Notes under the pieces: generated by a model | What the model was told of the DNA's origin: nothing | The model's database searches: none | The model's input: the letters and a program-made list of their open reading frames with translations, nothing else | Program-made: the position numbers and the translations under genes | Shown: one piece after another, positions 36,831-47,203 of the stretch | Position numbering within the stretch: the first letter of the stretch is position 1 | Layout of the letters: the number at the start of each line of letters is the position of its first letter | Source: Echinometra lucunter | Lineage: Eukaryota > Echinodermata > Echinoidea > Camarodonta > Echinometridae | Length of the DNA: 64,000 bases | Direction of reading: 5' to 3' | Assembly (NCBI GenBank): GCA_029962745.1 | Contig: CM057152.1 | Coordinates: 19,586,774-19,650,773 of the forward strand

Positions 36831-38608
36831 CAGGCTTTTGTATCATTATGCTTTCAAAATGATCACATTCATGTTCATTTTATTTTGTTTTGTTCTGTTT
36901 TATGTTTGATTTTCATTTGTATAATTTGTTTTACTACGACCTGCCATTTATCCGGAATGGGAGATTGGACCTGGTCATTTTTCTCGAGTTATCTACTTTT
37001 ACCTTGATCTTGAATAAAGACATGATTTAACAACAGAATGCAGACTGATGATGTAACAGCAGGCTTTCCGGAACACGGTAACATGAACCACAAGAAAGAT
37101 TACTTGAAACGAGTTGCCAAGACAGGTTATTTCACATGTGTGGGCACCAGTGAACGACATCACATCTGCCCCAGACAAATTCAAGAGCGGAGTCAACAGA
37201 GAAATGCTAGACCTTCCTTACACCTACTGCCCCTCGAAACAAGTTGCCAGACGGGTTATTTCACATGTGTGGGCACCAGTGAGTTAACAGGACATCAACG
37301 ACATCACATCTGCCCCAGACAAATTCAAGAGCAGAGTGAGCAGAGAAATGCTGGACCTTCCTTACACCTACTGCCCCTTGAAACAAGTTACTAGACAGGT
37401 TATTTCACATGTGTGGGCACCAATTAATCAACAGGACATCGACGACATCACATCTGCTCCAGACAAATTCAAGAGCGGAGTGAGCAGAGAAATGCTGGAC
37501 CTTCCTTACACCTACTGCCCCTGCAAAGAAGGTAGAACAGTTTGAAATGCAGCTACCACCAAAAGAGGTATCAGGTTTTGAAATTGTCATATTTTTCGGG
37601 GGGTTACTCGAGAGCACTCTTAGCCTGTTGTTGTGTGTTGTATGAATTTAATGTTAGTATAACACACAATTAAAAGTATTAGCCCAGGTTATGTTAGGTT
37701 TAGTTTTCAATGAATTAAATAAAAAAGAAAACCTGTTGGGACATGAATAAAAAATGATTACAGATCAAAGCATAATAAAATTTGACAACTTTCACAAAAT
37801 ATCTCAGTGATTCAATCAATACTGATTGAATTCTCACCAACCCGGATTAAACACAAAATAAGCATTCAGTATGCAGTATGACTGCAGCTGTATACGAAGA
37901 CAGAAGACATATCATCCATTTATCAAGCATCACAGTATTATATGCAAAGTATTTAATATATCTGATTATAGATACAGGAGAGGAAATGACTGAGTGCAGC
38001 AACACACTATGCACCAACGGATTGTTCTTCCATCTCTCCCATTTGACCCGACACCCTCAACTCTGCCAAACACCAGAACGGATTAGTACTGTAGCGATGT
38101 GTGTCGAGCTACAAAAAGATCTCCCTTGTGTATATGCTCAACAAACTTTGAAGGGAGGGCGAGCGTCCAATGTGAAAATGCACGATGTCCATATGGAAAA
38201 TTTTTCCACCTAAGCTGCATTGGGCTAGACAAAATGCCAGAAAAACAACAACTTACAGTATATTCATGCACTGTCACCTTCAACATCCTATCATTTGTGT
38301 CTTTTGAGCAAAAGTCAATATTTCAATGTGGAAACATCAAAGATACAGTTTGTCCATTTCTTTTTCAAGGTTGGACTGATAATGACACCCAGCTTGTTAC
38401 CGGGAAAATTCAAAAAGCCATACATATACAACGGCCTAGAAGAAGAAGAGAAGTCTGTCTACCAGACGCAAGCTGTTAGAACTATGATTGCGGAGGCTGA
38501 GGTTATGGCACTCAGATCAAGAAAACATTCCGATGAATTACACGCTATCGACAAGGATATGGAGACAAGGATATGGACGAAAGAATAAGGTACAGTGATA
38601 TTAAAGAC
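36831..38608 (+). repeat. Array unit 8 (1778 bp)
   Basis: Near-identical to unit 5 through its three modules and roughly 170-base deletion. PHD block from 37972. After about 38480 it switches to the ATGATTGCGG and CATTCCGATG variants typical of units 2, 3 and 6. It also carries a short local duplication, GATATGGA at 38566-38573 repeated in GACAAGGATATGGACG. Confidence 0.9.
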
Positions 38609-39240
38609 ATGCTGACTGAAATGTGGCATGAAGAGACTAACCTAGAACAATCTCTTGCGAAATTGAACGAAAAACGAGAATAGTGGACCAAATTAGTTCG
38701 CCCTGTGTCCGACCCGGAAAACAAGTAGAGCAAAAAAATCTAGAAGCCATCGATCTATGACCAGGGACAGTGAAAATCATGGTTCTAGACCAAACAGCAA
38801 TTACTACAACCACCCGAGATCAGACTATTACCGGATGACAAACGATCGAAATCCCGATGGCGATACACGTAGACCAAAAAGACATCGTCAACAGACCGAC
38901 AGAGCCCACTACGACAGAGCCCACTACAGACATGACGGATGGAACACAGCCAACACCTACACCCGCCATAGCAACCCATCGGAGCCTTGGCATTAAGATC
39001 AAGCAGGTACCTACACTTCATGGGGGTCCTACGCCGACGCAGTAAAACGTCAAAAATCTCCCTCACCTGGAGGATGGCAACAGAGGCCGAACAGACGAGG
39101 AGGACGTCGCCATTTTTCAAGGAGGCAGAAACCCATACCAACTCCGGTAAATCCTTTTAACATACATCTTAGCAACTGTTTTGATATTTTGGACACTGAG
39201 CATGTTCATAACACTAGAGACCAAAAACTAAAGAAAAGAA
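38609..39240 (+). pseudogene. Continuation of the helical block and a basic low-complexity tail
   Basis: This is the only place where the helical block runs past the array joint: IRYSDIKDMLTEMWHEETN, then LEQSLAKLNEKRE and a stop. The following frames are rich in R, H, N and Y (NHGSRPNSNYYNHPRSDYY; TRRPKRHRQQTDRAHYDRAH), then ADAVKRQKSPSPGGWQQRP and RRGRRHFSRRQKPIP. This composition is usual for the nucleic-acid-binding N-terminal region of retroelement proteins. It may belong to the Penelope-like remnant just downstream; then the PHD and helical block could be from that element too. Confidence 0.4.
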
Positions 39241-39740
39241 ATTGAAACAACCCAAAACGGAACCTTGTACATCTGAGGATATTTCTAAGAAAGAACAAGA
39301 TTTAAAAGTGGAACAAAAGTGATCAATATATCCAATGTTAATTCAAGTAATGAAGAAATAGGACTTTTGATGAAAGGACCCAAATTTGCTCCTACGCCAA
39401 CCATTATATTGATAATTTAAAACAAGATATGCATACTTTCTCTCGGAAACTTAGACTAAAGAAATATTTCCATGACTACATTAAGGAAAACAATGATAAT
39501 GTAAATGAAAAATGATAATGACGATGAGAGTGTTGTTGCTTCAAGTGAAGATGGGAGTATAGCAAAAAGAAAAAGTAAATTTGTTTCCCCACCAAATAAA
39601 AATCGTACCTTGGATAATTATATCGATTTTTTGAAGAAAATACTAGATGTTCAGAGCAATTCAGAATTCAGACAAAGATGCAATATTTCTATTTTTAAAA
39701 AAAGAAAAAAAGAGAGGATCAGCATCCAAACTGTGAGAGA
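39241..39740 (+). pseudogene. Penelope-like retroelement, N-terminal region remnant
   Basis: In shifting frames: INISNVNSSNEEIGLLMKGP followed by KFAPTP, then DNLKQDMHTFSRKLRLKKYF, then [12 protein letters not shown] and [20 protein letters not shown]. The order 'N.S...L...E..LL.KG..F.PTP', 'D...F.R.LRLK.YF' and 'PP......L..YI' is the conserved block upstream of the reverse transcriptase in Penelope-like elements. Two frameshifts are visible (near 39402 and 39515). The RT domain is absent; the sequence ends in the (TA)n tract. Assignment is from motif recall. Confidence 0.6.
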
Positions 39741-39752
39741 TAAGCCATTATC

Positions 39753-39754
<2 letters not shown>

Positions 39755-39805
<51 letters not shown>

Positions 39806-39885
39806 TTACATTTCATAAATATATGTGTATATTGGATAATTTATATATATGCGTATATTTAATAATATACACATATTTATATTAT

Positions 39886-39923
<38 letters not shown>

Positions 39924-39960
39924 TATCATTATTATAATAACATACACATATATTTATATT
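39755..39960. repeat. (TA)n microsatellite, interrupted
   Basis: Two long TATATA blocks (about 39757-39805 and 39888-39921) separated by AT-rich sequence. An open frame through it is purely compositional. Confidence 0.9.
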
Positions 39961-42130
39961 TTTGTCTTCTTCCTTCGGAAATATACTTTCATTATGTCTG
40001 ATCAAAAGTTGAGTTTTATACATGCAATGTTCGACTATACCATAAATTGATGTCTCATTGAAAATTTGATAGAATGTTATTTATTACAACTTCGTTCTTC
40101 TTTAACTTTTTCTTTCTTCTTACCTCCCAAATTTAAATGAACTAAAATGATGGTGACATTTGAATTGCATAACACCATGTAAATCTTCTCTGAGTACACT
40201 TTAAACTCATTGGTTATGAAACTTCGCCTGGTTAAAGATCTTTCATACCTTAACTACAATATTTGAAATCTAATGCATACCTGTCACTTTATATTTATTC
40301 AAAATTTGTTGAAATGTTATCTTTGTACTGTAAACAATTTGTGCTCACATACTCTTTTAATCATTTTCCAAACAGGGGAATTGAGTGTCGCGGAAACTTA
40401 GGCCATAAATATAATTGTACGAGACATAAACTAATCTGTTCAGTCAAATGTTTTGTTATAATAAAAGAAATTCAAGTATGTGTTACTTTTTAAACTCTTG
40501 TCAAATGATATAAAAAATCATATACATATATATTCAATTTGTTTTGAGTTCACAGAAAGGAATTACAATATTACTTTACATCTGAAATATACCAGTTGGT
40601 AACGTAGCTCAATTAATTAATTAATAAGTGTTAGATTAAACTTCCCTAATTATTCGCTCGCGAGAGTTCTCAGAGATGTCCCTCTACAGTCCTTGCGTGG
40701 GATAGCGACTTGTGACATCGAAGTTCATACATCGAGCGTTGGTTGCCTAGGAACGTCGATCCTCTTTCTCTCGCAGACGACGTCCACAGCCAGGGCACTC
40801 ATTAGAGCTCCTGTCTCGTACGGGGGCGTACATCAGCATACAGGGTATACACAGGAAGGGGGGGGGGGGCTGTATAGAAAAAAAAACCCCATCCTTTTCA
40901 TGAATTATATTGTTCTAATAATTTCTGCAGGTCAATTCCATAATTAAGAGGACATCGCCCCAAATTTTATTTATGCTCTTTCTCAAATTCAGGTCAATTT
41001 TGGGGGTTTAAATTCATATAGAAAATTTATATGTAAAGGGGTTTCATACTCACCAAAAAAAAAAAAAAAATGTTCCAAACGTCTCCTTATTGCAGAATCC
41101 GAAACATACAAAAACATAGATATATGGGACTACCCACAGTTTTTTAGACTTAGACAAAGAACTATCGTTTCTTCTGTAAATTTTTCAATTTGATAATCTA
41201 AAGGACATTGTGTCACACCAAACTGAAAGAAAATATTCCAAAATAAGTTGCTGAATAGGTACAAAAATCTTAAATATGTAATTCTGGACAAAATGTAACA
41301 TGGCTAACTGTAACGTGACTAAGAAAGATTTTGGGGTCTACTTAAGAAAAAAAGAAAGGAAAACTTTTAAATTCTTGTGGATAAACATTTGTCATCATAT
41401 CATAAGCAAAACTGATATGGCTCTATGTCTGAGGTACAACACAGTAAGGAGGGATTTTTTTCCAAAACATTGATTATTTTCTTGTGTCCTTTTTTGTAAC
41501 GTGACTAACCATGGTCATTAGTTCTCATTACAGCTCGGGCATTATCCAGTTGCTTTTTTTTTTTTTTTTGGAATGTATTGTAGACCTAGGGTGGGAGAAT
41601 GTGTTGTTTCAAGATTAGGACTGAAATGAAATGGATATTTATTGTGCTATATCAAAAGGTATGAAAATCTGCTTAAATGTAACGTTACTAATGATGGAAT
41701 TGCCCTGCAACAGATTATGAATTTCAATACATTGCGTCACTTTAACTACAATAATTTCATGATTCATGTAAAAGAACCTTTTTGTAAATTTTTTCCATTC
41801 ATATCCTGCATAAATTTTGACTGAACAAATTGAATATCCTCTCTACTTCTCAATCAGAACATAATATGCAAAATAAACTGGCAAACTAGCCACCATATTC
41901 TTTCACATAAAATATGCATTTTCCCGGTATCTTAGTTAGCAGACAAGTAAACTATTCAACTCGAAATAACAACTACTACACACGCTTCTTGTCAATATAA
42001 TTTAAAATGGAAAGAGTTCCATATGCACCCCCCCCCCCCCCTGCTTTAAAAAAAAAATCTTTGAAGCTCAGAGACACCGTAATTTCCACTTTTTTCTTAA
42101 TTCTTTGTTGCTTTTTTTTAAAACTGACCA
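39961..42130. other. No gene seen; short repeated TAACGTGACTAA-like motif
   Basis: AT-rich. The phrase GTAAC(A/G)T(G/T)(G/A)CTAA recurs near 41297, 41310, 41500 and 41680. A G run lies at 40859-40869 and an A run at about 41056-41070. The part 40640-40850 is more GC-rich and ends in the G run, but has no recognised exon. Confidence 0.4.
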
Positions 42131-42204
42131 TGCCTGACGACGTGACTCGAACCCCGGATATCTACCTCTCAAGACCGACGCGCTACCTATTGCGCTAGCG
42201 AGAG
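42131..42204 (-). tRNA. tRNA-like sequence, probably a pseudogene or SINE head
   Basis: On the minus strand there is an A box TAGCGCAATAGG (42197-42186) and a B box GGTTCGAGTCA (42153-42143) with tRNA-like spacing, within about 74 bases starting GCTAGCGC and ending near GTCAGGCA. The anticodon arm does not fold clearly (GGTCTTGAGAGGTAGA), so the identity cannot be given. The internal promoter boxes are good; a complete cloverleaf was not shown. Confidence 0.4.
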
Positions 42205-43490
42205 AGAGAGCTGGAAGTAAAGGGCCTCATAATGATTATAAGCCGGAAGTCGGGGTTAGTCTAACTCCCAGGATGCATTGCTCTTATTTTTCTGACTTAA
42301 TATATCGACATCAATGTGAAATGCACGGTTTACGGGTAAGCTTTTAATTCTGACGGAATAAACCAATATTTTGATATTGATCACATTTTCCCATCTTCAG
42401 TATTTGATATTATGATTAGACCTATCATTCCAAGTCATATCCTTATATTTTTTCAATTTTAGCGGTGGTACATATAGAACTCTTGCCTTTAAAATGATAA
42501 AATTATCAATTTATCAACTTTACAGTTTCGATGTCTTTCTTTCGTGACAATTAAGAAATGCACATAATTCTATATGATATGCATTTTAGCTTGTTTATTA
42601 TCTATAAAATACAATAATGAATTAACACTTACGCTATCTCGAACACTTAGACGCCTAACTGAATGCAGGGCAACTGAAGCAACCACGGAGAGATGGAGGC
42701 ATGGAGACTGGAAAAATTGCCTTGTTTCGCAATTCTTGAAGAAACTGTGCCATTAAAAGCAGCAAACTTGGTTCCACTTTCTCGCCTTTCCTCATCTTCC
42801 CTCACATAAAAGTTGCAAAGATAACGCCTGCCATTATGAGCTGACTGCGTAACCCATAAACACGTCTGTCGTGTAGCAAAATTAATGGAGCAGTGACGGT
42901 ATACCTTAGGCAGGCCAGGGCGCGGTTCTCGGCTATATGCAAATTAACAATGATCACTGCCAAACCAGTGAACCAATGCAATGCTTCAAAACTAAATCAT
43001 GCGATAGAAAACAAAAACATCACGCGTCGGCCAGAGATTGATGGCAAATTGCGCAAACTCACAGACTTGATGGGGATAATGTAGCGGGTACCAAATTTGC
43101 GATTTGTTTTGATAAGTAGTTCGTTTGCCTTCTTGCACTATTCACATTCTATGGTAAGTTTATTTCAGTTGTCAGTTTTCTGGGTCAGGCTGGTGTTCTG
43201 GAATGCGAATAGGTAATAATGCAAGTGCTTGTAAATTTCTCAAAGATATTTGGTCGAGTTTTTATAAATAATTACAAGGTGGAGTTGTTACTAGGTGGAA
43301 CTGTTGTTACAGGGTGGCTTGGGGCTGTCTTGGGTTTATTAATATTAATGTACTGGGTATTGGACGTTGCTTGGTTGTCGGAAATGAATATTTGTACTGC
43401 ATCAGAAATTGCAGACAGTCCAGCTGAGATGAATTATTTATCTTTCTGATTTATTCCAGGCCTTTTGTTTTCCGGCTTGTTTGCGTTCTT
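42205..43490. other. No gene recognised
   Basis: Starts with a short GA run. A hydrophobic open frame at 43219-43449 (76 codons, ATG start, with a stretch GGTVVTGWLGAVLGLLILMY) has no recognised relative. It may be chance or part of a repeat. Confidence 0.3.
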
Positions 43491-43494
43491 TGGA

Positions 43495-43760
43495 GTTTGA
43501 AAAGAACGGGTAAAAGGGAGACAGGTGAGAGAGATTCCGAGAGATTCAGAGAAGAAGAAGAAGAAGAAGAAGAGAGAGAGTTTGTGTGTGTATGAGAGGT
43601 ATGAGAATTGCGGAAGAAGGGGAACAGTGAGAAAGAACAGGTGAGAAAGATTAGTGAGTCGCGAGAGTGGTTTAAGGTGTGAGAATCGCAGAAGAAGAGG
43701 TATGATGGGAGAGAGAGCAGATGAGAGAGTTGCGCAAGTGTGAGGAAAAATGGCAAGCGG
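43495..43760. repeat. Purine-rich (GA/GAA)n region
   Basis: GAAGAAGAAG and GAGAGAGAG runs near 43550-43580, with further AGAG/GTGAGA-type sequence on the same strand to 43750. The serine/leucine-rich minus-strand frame is a shadow of this composition. Confidence 0.75.
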
Positions 43761-44049
43761 GAGAACTCAAGTTGGGAGATCGAATTCGCTAATTAATTAA
43801 GTCCTATTTTAACATGTATGGTGAGGGACTAATATGATGCATTGCGTCGCGGTGATACGCCCTTTTGGAGGGTCCTCCACGTGGCGTTTCTTGGGAGGTA
43901 AGGGATTATTGGCAAGGTGTTAGTTAATTTTGAAGTTAATTTAAGAATTAATTTGGGGAGTTAATTTTCGAATTAATTTCGATAGTCAGGTGTGATCAGT
44001 TCGTTGAATTTGTCGTCGTGTGTCGTTAGTTGATCCGAGGCCCGAGTCG

Positions 44050-45068
44050 CTGATAAACTGACGTCTTTAAGACGTCATAAACTGGTCGTCAACCACACGT
44101 CCATACGTCATACCTCGTACATGCGACTATTTTACGACGTCATTATGACGTCTTTAAATGACCAAAATTTTCTCAACTTTTGTTGGAACATATGTCGTAT
44201 ATTTTACGTCAATTATTTACCACTTTTTAACGTCCCTTTTTAAGACCAGAACAAGACGTGTTTTTACGTCAATCATTTCCCACTTTTTAGCAGCCTTTTC
44301 AAGACCACAACATGACATGTTTTTCCGTCAATTTCACGTCGTGATCCGATGTAATAATCGATCGTGATTCATGAATATTCATGAATGACCAGAAACGACT
44401 AAACTTTGTGGAAATAGAAATATGACATTTGATTTTTAATATTTTATGCAATGATTGCACTATTGATCTAATGTAAAATGTACTTCCAGCAATTATTATG
44501 TGGTACACAAATCAGTCAATGTCATGAACAGGTTACTTCAGAAATACATCATAAAACTGTAATTTCTAATTTCGTACTACACTACAGTCCATATATAAAT
44601 ATATATATATGTATATATATATACACCACGGGACCATAAGGTCCCGTGGTTCGAATCCCTTCCGCGACACTAATGTCCTTTGGCAAGATCTACATTTGCC
44701 ACGTCTTCTTCTCTCTCTTGCCTTCGACCACCAATTGCCTTTGGCAAGACATGAATCTACATTTGCCTTGTCTTTCGGATGGTGATTGATACACGTCTGT
44801 CAAAACCCAATTCGAGAGAGAGAGAGAGAGAGAGAGTGGACAGAACATTAACAAAGAGAAAAAACGTAATGTTAGAATGTTTTTAAAAGAGCTTTAACGT
44901 CTTTAAAAGCTTCCTTTTAACACGTCTTTTTTGACCAATAGGACGTAGAATTGACGTCTTGTGCTGTTGCAGAATGACGTCTTAAAGACGTAAATATAAG
45001 ACGTAAATAAGACGTCTGATACGACTTAGAAAGACGTATATGACGTAATTTTTACCAGTCTCTGCTAT
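44050..45068. mobile_element. ACGTC-rich element with inverted subterminal motifs
   Basis: Both outer 150-200 bases are crowded with ACGTC/GACGT motifs, including the palindromes GACGTCTTTAAGACGTC (44061-44077) and GACGTCTTAAAGACGT (44974-44989). The left edge has CTGATAAACTGACGTC and the right edge, inverted, has CTGATAGCAGAGACTGG followed by ACGTC. This suggests a non-autonomous DNA element whose ends carry many copies of a protein-binding motif. No transposase is present; the inside holds a SINE-like piece and AT-rich sequence. Confidence 0.5.
44625..44815 (+). mobile_element. tRNA-derived SINE-like piece
   Basis: A hairpin ACCACGGGACC...GGTCCCGTGGT leads into a good tRNA B box, GGTTCGAATCC (44649-44659), then TAATGTCCTTTGGCAAGA, which recurs in part as CCTTTGGCAAGACATGAATC. 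A B box followed by a 'GTCCTT.GGCAAGA' body is common in invertebrate tRNA-derived SINEs. The A box and the 3' end are not clear, so it is truncated or diverged. A (GA)n run follows at about 44814-44836. Confidence 0.5.
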
Positions 45069-45726
45069 CAGGGGTTGAGGTCAGCCGTGTATACTTTCCA
45101 ACGTCTCCGTCTTCTTCTTTACAACGCGTACAGGCGATGGTGGGCGGCCACCGGCCACCTCGCCGAACTGTGCCGTTACAATAAATATTCATTATTTTAT
45201 TTACGAATGCAAGAAAACAATAACGAGCTTTAAAGTATTGGCACTGTCTTGTGATGCATAGTTTTGTTTTATTGGATTTTGCTTTGTTCTCATGATTTTC
45301 ACTGCATTTTTTGTAATTCGAATTTTTTGGGCCTGAAAAACGTGAAATTCCGTGAATTCCGTGTTCTTCCCGAATTCGTTTTTTTTTTTTTTTTTTTTTC
45401 GTTTTCCTTATCGCGGAAAACTGGGGATTTACCTTAAAGCCATTCCGCATCAGCTTTATACAGCCTGAACTCTAATAATGAGGGGCGCCATCTTGCACGA
45501 AAATAATCTATAACACTGCAAGTCGGCCTCCGAAAGAAACATAATTATGCTGTAGGCTTTAGATATATATCTGGAAGTGAATAAACTTACTATTTTGAAA
45601 ATGGAGAGAGAGAACAAAATGACAGAGATAATGGGCCTTCGTAAGCGTTTCTTTATCGTGGAGATTGTTTTTCGTTTTTCCAATACTGCAGAACAGAGAA
45701 AACGATGGTCGTTTCCAACCGGATTA

Positions 45727-45759
<33 letters not shown>

Positions 45760-46630
45760 ATATATGTACATGCACGGGTGCGCGTGTGAGTGTGTGTGTG
45801 TTTGCAGTAAAGGATTCTTTTAAGCCTTTCCATTAATGCGAGACAAAATACCTTTTTGATATACATGTACATGTAATTATGTTGCACTGTCAACATATAC
45901 CGTGACCACACTAATTATCACAGACATTGCACACCACAGTGTAAAACAGTGTGACCACCATCTGAAATTTAAACAAGTTAACTCAGCAAAGCCATGTCTT
46001 CACTCTTTGGAAAGATTTACTGAAGATGTTCTGGAGTTATTTTGTGAAAGTTTCTTCAAAACATACACATTCACGTTATGTAACTATCGAATTATCAAAT
46101 TTCATATTTGAATAGGTTTTTTTTGTAATAGCCTCTATTCATTTTTTAAATTTTTCTTCATTTTTCACACTACATATATGATCATTAAATGTATTTGAAT
46201 TATTATATAGATTTCATCATTATACATACATGTAAATATTTGAATCATTATACATATTCATTTATATTGGGTCATATTATATATATTCTAATGTTGTTTG
46301 ACTGTATTTGATAATTTGAGGGGACGCCTTCAACAAGCACTTCACAGAGATTACGACGCGACGTTCCATCCAAGTATGTATCATTTGAATGGTGATATAA
46401 CAATGAAACTGATGATTTTTATGTGATGATGATGTATAAGTTTATGAATAGATAAACCAAATCAAATATATCACATCATACATTTAATGTGAAAAATGCA
46501 GAACGAGGGGCTATTCAAAAAGGAAGAGAAGAAGATCACAAAGGCCATTTGTGACGAAAATTCACTTTCTTTGATAAGAAACTTGACTGTGGGGGTATGA
46601 AGGAATAATCAAGGAGGATGGTGTGATCTT
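45069..46630. other. No gene seen; microsatellites
   Basis: Holds a poly-T run at about 45379-45400 and a (TG)/(TA) tract with GTGTGTGT at 45725-45801. Some open frames around these are compositional. The stretch 46100-46450 is AT-rich with repeated TCATTATACATA-like phrases. Confidence 0.45.
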
Positions 46631-46634
46631 AAAA

Positions 46635-46735
46635 GGTGTGCGTTGGATGTATGGGTGTGTCTGTGTGGGTGTGTCTGTGTGGGTGAGGGTGGGTGGGTTT
46701 GTGTGCGTGTGGGTGTGTGCGAATGTGTGGGTGCT
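46635..46735. repeat. (GTGTGGGT)n-like minisatellite
   Basis: Degenerate G/T repeat (GTGTGTCTGTGTGGGTGTG and variants). The histidine/proline/threonine-rich minus-strand frame here is a by-product. Confidence 0.8.
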
Positions 46736-46792
46736 TTATCGTGTTGATGACAAGCGTTTCATCTAGAGGGAGAGAGAGAAAATTGTAATGTC

Positions 46793-46922
46793 TGGGGGGT
46801 GTAACATAAAAAATACAATCAATCTTACGATTGATATCAATCGTAAGTCTATGGCAAACCATGTACTGAAGAGTTACAATTGATCGTAAGATCGATTGTA
46901 TCTCTTTATGTTACACCCCCAG
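46793..46922. repeat. Foldback repeat
   Basis: Left end TGGGGGGTGTAACATAAA, right end (inverted) TGGGGGTGTAACATAAAG. Arms contain ATACAATCAATCTTACGAT and its pairing partner ATCGTAAGATCGATTGTAT. Same general build as 12222-12352 (GTAACA ends and GAT-rich arms). Confidence 0.7.
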
Positions 46923-47203
46923 GAGTTGTGAAAGGGTATATGCATACGATTTACATGATTTACAAGAGTGGATGTGTGGGGGTGCGTGTCGGAAGAGGAG
47001 ATGTTCTTTTAAGGGACAAAACATAAACATAATATTCTTTAACAATTTGGAACCATATTACAAACCATAACCTACAATTTTCTAAACATTACAGTAACAT
47101 AAGAAAGCGGAATGTATTGTCGGTCATTCTGTTCCTTTAAGAAAAGCAAGCACAATATACATTCAAAAGACACCATTATCTGTTTTAGCATACCTAATGT
47201 TAA
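46923..47203. other. No gene seen
   Basis: No exon, RNA gene or repeat boundary is recognised before the TTAA that flanks the next element. Confidence 0.4.

Larger units (their letters stand above)
24478..38608 (+). repeat. Eight-unit tandem array of PHD-finger exons (14.1 kb)
   Basis: Head-to-tail units of 1.67-2.09 kb. Unit edges lie at CATGCT/CAGGCT: 24478, 26568, 28239, 30048, 31719, 33491, 35161 and 36831. The left flank reads TATATACCATGCTTTTG and the right flank AAAGACATGCTGACTG, so both outer edges share CATGCT with the internal joints. Each unit holds an AT-rich leader with AATAAA, an exon-like module with VARQVISHVWAPVN, a PHD-finger exon block and a helical block ending in IRYSDIK. 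All copies are disrupted in the same places. Confidence 0.95.

Noticed and set aside
26052..38286. Minus-strand 67-codon frame (SGILSSPMQLRWKIFPY...) present in every array unit
   Set aside because: It is the exact antisense of the PHD-finger block; conservation is explained by tandem duplication.
24478..38608. CRISPR-like or bacterial repeat array
   Set aside because: Units are kilobase-sized with coding relics and no spacers; the context is an animal genome.
39505..40050. A 181-codon protein gene
   Set aside because: Only the first third resembles a protein (Penelope-like block). The rest is translation of a (TA)n microsatellite.
43219..43449. Small membrane protein (76 codons)
   Set aside because: One hydrophobic stretch only. 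No homologue is recognised, no promoter is seen and it lies next to simple repeats, so it is mentioned only within the surrounding region.
45456..45911. A 151-codon minus-strand gene
   Set aside because: Its centre is the (TG)/(TA) tract read as HTHTHTR...IYIYIY. No family features are visible.
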